10,550 nucleotides of DNA from PR03 sp031362725 (GTDB taxonomy: Bacteria > Myxococcota_A > UBA9160 > PR03): the NCBI GenBank assembly GCA_031362725.1, contig JANLTC010000219.1, positions 1 through 10,550 of the forward strand, in the 5' to 3' direction. Both the position numbers and the translations under genes were made by a program. Shown here one piece after another: positions 7,600 to 10,550 of the stretch. The stretch's first letter is position 1, and each line of letters begins with the position of its first letter. Under the pieces are notes generated by a model, which had not been told where the DNA came from, ran no database searches, and worked only from the letters and a program-made list of their open reading frames with translations.

Positions 7600-7618
7600 A
7601 CGTCAGCGAGAAGGATTC

Positions 7619-8287
7619 CTAGCGCTTCAGCTCCGTGCTCAGCTGGTCGTACCAACGCTGTTGGAGAACAGGATCGCTGCGCCCCGAAGTGTCGCGATCG
7701 AAGTCCGTGTTGCGCGTCGTCATCGCTTCGATCGCGTCGCGGAACACCGCATCGACCGCGCGCTGCAATGCGGCCACCGCCGATGCGGGCGAATCGCCCG
7801 TCGCGCTGAGCGCGCGGACCCGCCGCGTCAGCTCACGCGCCGCGATTTCGGCAATCGCGAAGTGGATCTGCTCGTGTTGCAGTACGTACTCCGGTCGCTC
7901 GTCGTCCAGCTCGGGATTCCACCAGGAGCAGTTGCGATCCATCTTCGCGAGGAACGCGACCTGCGAAGGCCGCGCGACGGTCGCGCCTCCGGGCTTCGTC
8001 TGCCGTACTTCCAGCTGCAGCGCGCGCTGTGGAACGACGTTCGCACACGTGAACGCGCTCATCTGCGCTGCGTGGCGGGCATTCTCGATCGGCGGAGCGG
8101 TAGCCCGAAAGTCGGCGCGCGTGAGTCGGCGATACGGAATTCCGTCGGTGTGCGTGAGTTCCGCCGCGTCGACGAGCCTCGCCTTTGGCAATGCGTAGTC
8201 GGGAAGACGCCCGCACCCCGCCGTGACGAGAAGCAGCGCAATCGCCGCCCCGATCCGCGCTGACGGCTGGCTATCGGCCGGCCGCAT
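7619..8287 (-). CDS. DUF922-like lipoprotein with an HExxH motif (predicted zinc protease)
   Basis: A 222-residue protein. The ATG at 8287 is chosen over the upstream TTG at 8308 because GGGGTGG precedes it and it gives a standard lipoprotein signal: a short polar start, hydrophobic IGAAIALLLVTAGC and lipobox cysteine at residue 25. The mature part has YRRLTRADFRA near its start and YVLQHEQIHFAIAEIAAREL, containing HEQIH (residues 138-142), a zinc-protease-type HExxH. A glutamate five residues later (E147) is a possible third ligand. This order matches what I know of DUF922, a family predicted to be Zn-dependent proteases; activity is not shown. A membrane-anchored periplasmic location is expected. 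The start overlaps the GNAT gene end by 17 bases. It is the last gene of the - strand run. Confidence 0.75.
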   Translation of the reverse strand: MRPADSQPSARIGAAIALLLVTAGCGRLPDYALPKARLVDAAELTHTDGIPYRRLTRADFRATAPPIENARHAAQMSAFTCANVVPQRALQLEVRQTKPGGATVARPSQVAFLAKMDRNCSWWNPELDDERPEYVLQHEQIHFAIAEIAARELTRRVRALSATGDSPASAVAALQRAVDAVFRDAIEAMTTRNTDFDRDTSGRSDPVLQQRWYDQLSTELKR

Positions 8288-8822
8288 CGCGCCACCCCGC
8301 AGCGGCAAGTCGATACAGCCGGTGTGGCAGATTCGCGTGTACGACCTCCCGCTCGAAGCGGAACCCGACCTTCTCCATCACGCGCTGCGACGCGCGGTTC
8401 GTGACCAGCGTGAAGCACACCAGATCCGCGAGCCCGAGCGTCTCGAAGCCGGCGCGCACGCTTGCCGCAGCCAACTCGGTCGCGAGGCCGCGCCCCCAGA
8501 ACGCCGCTGCGAAGCCATACGCGACCTCCACTTCGGCGCGCCCCCCGACGACGGTGTGCTGGAGCCCGCCGCGCCCCGCGAACGCGCCGGTCTCGCAGTC
8601 GCGCGCGATCCACAGTCCAAAGCCGTACTCGCCCCAGTGCGCGATCCAGGCATCGACCGCGGCCCGCGATTGCGCGGCGCTGCGCACTCCGCCGAGCGTC
8701 GCCATCACCTGCGCGTCGTCGTGCATCCGTTCGATGTCTGGAAGGTCTGCGGGCGTGATGCGTTGCAGATGGAGACGCGCCGTGCGGACCGATCCGAGAA
8801 CGGCTGCCCGCGCCGCTTCCAC
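8271..8822 (-). CDS. GNAT family N-acetyltransferase, RimJ/RimL-like
   Basis: A 183-residue protein beginning at GTG 8822, one base after the stop of the ABM gene, with GGAAG 11 bases upstream. The frame stays open further upstream, but that part overlaps the ABM gene and has no family resemblance. Motifs: early RTARLHLQRITPADL, central FGLWIARDCETGAFAGRGGL, and the acetyl-CoA-binding stretch EVAYGFAAAFWGRGLATELA with the WGRGLA loop (residues 109-114). After that comes LVTNRASQRVMEKVGFRFERE, the typical asparagine-containing helix and terminal strand of Acetyltransf_3 proteins. The family transfers acetyl groups from acetyl-CoA to amines or protein N-termini; the acceptor is unknown. Predicted cytosolic. 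The length is normal and no key motif is missing. Confidence 0.88.
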   Translation of the reverse strand: MEAARAAVLGSVRTARLHLQRITPADLPDIERMHDDAQVMATLGGVRSAAQSRAAVDAWIAHWGEYGFGLWIARDCETGAFAGRGGLQHTVVGGRAEVEVAYGFAAAFWGRGLATELAAASVRAGFETLGLADLVCFTLVTNRASQRVMEKVGFRFEREVVHANLPHRLYRLAAAGWRDAAGR

Positions 8823-8823
8823 C

Positions 8824-9126
8824 TCAGCGTTCGCTTCCGAAGAGCGGCACGTAGTGTTCGACGCTCGGGAACGGTTCGTAGAATCGATGCAGCAACGCCT
8901 TCCAGCGCTGGTAATCCGGCGAACCCCGAAATCCGACCGTGTGCGCTTCGAGTGTGTCCCACCAGACCAGCAGCAGATACCGACTCGCGGATTCGACACA
9001 GCGTCGCAGTTCGTGGCGCTGGTAGCCGGGCATCGACGCGATGATCTGTTGCGCCTCCTCGAACGCAAGCTCGAAGCGCGCGCTCTCGCCGGCGCGAACG
9101 TCGAGCACCGCGACTTCGAGGATCAT
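8824..9126 (-). CDS. Antibiotic biosynthesis monooxygenase (ABM) domain protein
   Basis: A 100-residue protein starting at ATG 9126 (MILEVAVLDVRAG). A further ATG at 9159 adds only an Arg/Pro-rich leader that does not fit the domain, so it is rejected. The single ferredoxin-like ABM domain has FELAFEEAQQIIASMPGYQRHEL, YLLLVWWDTLEAHTVGFRGSP, YQRWKALLHRFYEPFPSVEHY. These segments are characteristic of a small stand-alone ABM subfamily. Such proteins form dimers; some oxidise quinol-like compounds without a cofactor, while many have no known activity. Predicted cytosolic. It is tightly linked to the GNAT gene (1-base gap) and has no obvious ribosome binding site. Confidence 0.85.
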   Translation of the reverse strand: MILEVAVLDVRAGESARFELAFEEAQQIIASMPGYQRHELRRCVESASRYLLLVWWDTLEAHTVGFRGSPDYQRWKALLHRFYEPFPSVEHYVPLFGSER

Positions 9127-9187
9127 CGGTGGCTCGCGCCGGCGAGGCGGCCGCCGCATGCGATCCCGATGCGGGTGGAGGCCGTGA

Positions 9188-9616
9188 TCATGCGACTCCT
9201 CGAATCAGCGCGTAGAGAACGTTGTAGACGTCGAAGGCGATCGAGATCCACAGCGTGACGGTCACGGCGTCGAGCCAGATGTGATAGAGCTGATCGAATC
9301 CCCGATCGCCCTGCGGGCGGCTGCGGCGGCGCGTCATGTAGATCGCGAGCGGCGTCCACAGCAGCACGAAGGCGATGCCCGGAAAGCGGCCGACGCCATG
9401 GAACATCGCAACCAGATTGAAACCAAAGAGCGACGCGATCATCGTGACCGCCAGCCAGCGCGCTTCCACCTTGCGCATCACGAACAGGATGCCGAGCGTG
9501 AAAATCAGGAACAGCCAGCCGCGCCAGATGTTGACCCACAGCGGCAAGCCCGCGACGTATGCCTGTACCGCCGTCTCCGTCTCGCGGTAGCGCGCGAGGA
9601 ACTCGGCGCCGGTCAT
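9188..9616 (-). CDS. Four-helix integral membrane protein, unknown function
   Basis: A 142-residue protein. ATG 9616 is preferred because it lies 10 bases after the DJ-1/PfpI stop. A GTG at 9652 would overlap that gene by 26 bases and add only a charged leader. The N-terminal 25 residues are soluble (GAEFLARYRETETAVQAY). Hydrophobic helices follow at about 32-48, 54-72, 78-94 and 113-134, with a basic loop TRRRSR (95-100) that by the positive-inside rule should face the cytoplasm. Conserved-looking aromatic and polar residues inside the helices (FNLVAMFHGVGRFPG, IWLDAVTVTLW) hint at a specific role, but I do not recognise the family. It sits between the DJ-1/PfpI and ABM genes. A 61-bp gap follows before the ABM start. 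Confidence 0.75.
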   Translation of the reverse strand: MTGAEFLARYRETETAVQAYVAGLPLWVNIWRGWLFLIFTLGILFVMRKVEARWLAVTMIASLFGFNLVAMFHGVGRFPGIAFVLLWTPLAIYMTRRRSRPQGDRGFDQLYHIWLDAVTVTLWISIAFDVYNVLYALIRGVA

Positions 9617-9626
9617 GCGAGTCGCA

Positions 9627-10283
9627 TCATCCCGCGCCGCCTCCGGCGCCACCGCCCATCGCCTTGTTCAGGAACTTCGCGAACGGGTCGCGCGTGGAAT
9701 CGGTGTGCCACTCGTACTCGGTCAGTTCCGCGATCGAGTCGGCCTTCGCCTTGCCGTAGAGCCTGGCGATCACCGCGAGCGCCATGTCGCCGCCCGCCGA
9801 CACGCCGGACGAGGTCGCAAACGGTCCGTCTTCGACCCAGCGCGCCGCGGTCACCCAATCCACTTTTTCGCTCTGCATCCGCGCCAGATCGAAGAACTGT
9901 TTGTTCGACGTGGCGCGGCGGCTGTCGAGCAGGCCGGCCTTTGCGAGGATCGCCGAGCCGGAACACACCGACATCGTCACCTCGGCCGTCTTGGCGCGAT
10001 CACGCAGAAATGCGTGCAGCACCTCATTGCCGAGCTGTGCCACGGTGCCGAATCCCCCGGGCAGCAGGATCAGGTCGAGCGGCGGGCAACTCGCGAAGTC
10101 GAAATCCGCGACCGTCTTCGGCCCCTGGTCGGACGCGACCGGTCCGACCTGTTCGGCGACCGTCACGATGCGCAGCTCGGGGCCGACACCGCCGAACATC
10201 TCGACGGGTGCGTAGTAGTCGAGCGCCTCGAAGCGGTCGTAGAGGATCGCACCGAGCGTTCGCGTGCGTTGGGTCTGGGTCAT
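9627..10283 (-). CDS. DJ-1/PfpI family (class I glutamine amidotransferase-like) protein
   Basis: A 218-residue protein starting at ATG 10283 with GGAG 7 bases upstream. The frame is open back to 10433 but that part is low-complexity and lacks a start site. The fold is seen as TLGAILYDRFEALDYYAPVEMF (residues 9-30), LDLILLPGGFGT (69-80) and the nucleophile elbow MSVCSGSAILAKAGLL with C107, followed by RATSNK. This is closest to the PfpI/isonitrile-hydratase-like subgroup. Members include chaperones, glyoxalases, hydratases and AraC-fused regulators, so the activity here is open; there is no fused DNA-binding domain. The C-terminus is a GGGAGGGAG tail, rather unusual. Predicted cytosolic. The gene is 82 bases downstream of a partial gene, which may be in the same transcript. 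Confidence 0.88.
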   Translation of the reverse strand: MTQTQRTRTLGAILYDRFEALDYYAPVEMFGGVGPELRIVTVAEQVGPVASDQGPKTVADFDFASCPPLDLILLPGGFGTVAQLGNEVLHAFLRDRAKTAEVTMSVCSGSAILAKAGLLDSRRATSNKQFFDLARMQSEKVDWVTAARWVEDGPFATSSGVSAGGDMALAVIARLYGKAKADSIAELTEYEWHTDSTRDPFAKFLNKAMGGGAGGGAG

Positions 10284-10365
10284 GAGATGGCTCCGGTAGA
10301 GGGGGCGTTCGTTGCGGGAGAGTACGAGAGATGGGCAGGGAACGCGTCCCGGTACGGCTGCGCGC

Positions 10366-10550
10366 TCAGCGGGCGCGTTCGTCGTCGTCGCCGCCGTCCC
10401 AGTGCCCCGCCAACGCCAGCAGCACCGCTGCAACGGCGTCCTTGTGCTCGAGCATCAACAGCCGTGCCCGGCGCCCCGGGCCGAAGAGCAGCGCGCCGAG
10501 CGCTTCCGCGTCGATCGCGACGCGCACCGCGAGCACGCGCGGACCGTGGC
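10366..10550 (-). CDS. C-terminal end of an unrecognised protein (5' end outside window)
   Basis: On the - strand one frame is open from the right edge to the TGA at 10368-10366, giving 60 residues. It starts HGPRVLAVRVAIDAEALGALLFGPG, then has LLMLEHKDAVAAVLLALAGHW and ends in an acidic DGGDDDERAR tail. The other two - strand frames are Arg/Ala/Ser-rich, as expected of non-coding frames here, and one has an in-frame stop; this frame has a normal protein composition and GC-rich third positions. I do not recognise the family from this fragment. The direction and short 82-base gap suggest it precedes the DJ-1/PfpI gene in the same operon. Confidence 0.6.
   Translation of the reverse strand, partial: HGPRVLAVRVAIDAEALGALLFGPGRRARLLMLEHKDAVAAVLLALAGHWDGGDDDERAR

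Noticed and set aside
7529..8263. 244-codon + strand frame opposite the lipoprotein gene
   Set aside because: The - strand frame has a lipobox, HExxH and family-like segments, whereas this frame is Arg-rich without motifs.
8823..9068. Upstream extension of the GNAT frame to 9068
   Set aside because: It lies entirely within the ABM gene in another frame and has Arg/Ser-rich shadow composition; GTG 8822 starts just before the GNAT domain.

Overview
The window is high-GC DNA. Hand counts give 122/180 G+C (68%) in positions 2701-2820 plus 3181-3240. It is densely coding, with clear AGGAG-type ribosome binding sites before several genes. Two glutathione S-transferase-like genes next to an Rv3520c-type luciferase-like oxidoreductase suggest a high-GC Gram-negative lineage such as Pseudomonadota, Myxococcota or Binatota. 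The sequence alone does not settle the taxon. No rRNA, tRNA, CRISPR array, transposase or integrase was seen.

Layout. (1) 1-2221, + strand: the C-terminal two thirds of an EcoEI-type type I restriction subunit (HsdR), cut by the left edge. It is followed by two overlapping small genes encoding DUF4160 and DUF2442 proteins. This end is lower in GC (103/180, 57%, over 1861-2040), as expected for a transferable accessory or defence segment. (2) 2222-2421: a gene-poor gap with a hairpin and a 17-bp inverted repeat ahead of the next operon. (3) 2422-6812, + strand: a compact five-gene operon with gaps of 4-17 bp: GST-like protein, Rv3520c-family LLM oxidoreductase, TetR-type regulator, second GST-like protein, and a DUF1330-like domain held between two membrane segments. 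(4) 6813-7472, + strand: a hairpin, then a five-helix membrane protein whose best-supported start codon is ATC. (5) 7473-7618: convergent gap with two hairpins. (6) 7619-10550, - strand: a second gene run, in transcription order the C-terminal end of an unrecognised protein, a DJ-1/PfpI protein, a four-helix membrane protein, an ABM-fold monooxygenase-like protein, a GNAT acetyltransferase and a DUF922-like HExxH lipoprotein.

How the genes may work together. Region 3 looks like a regulated detoxification or catabolic operon: two thiol-transferase-like enzymes and one flavin/deazaflavin-type oxidoreductase surround their likely TetR regulator. The substrate cannot be read from the sequence. 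Region 6 looks like a stress or housekeeping cluster of individually familiar but functionally unassigned families. No wholly new system is demonstrated. The points most worth following are the HsdR-linked DUF4160/DUF2442 pair, the paired GSTs with a shared extra C-terminal domain, the membrane-held DUF1330-like protein and the ATC start.
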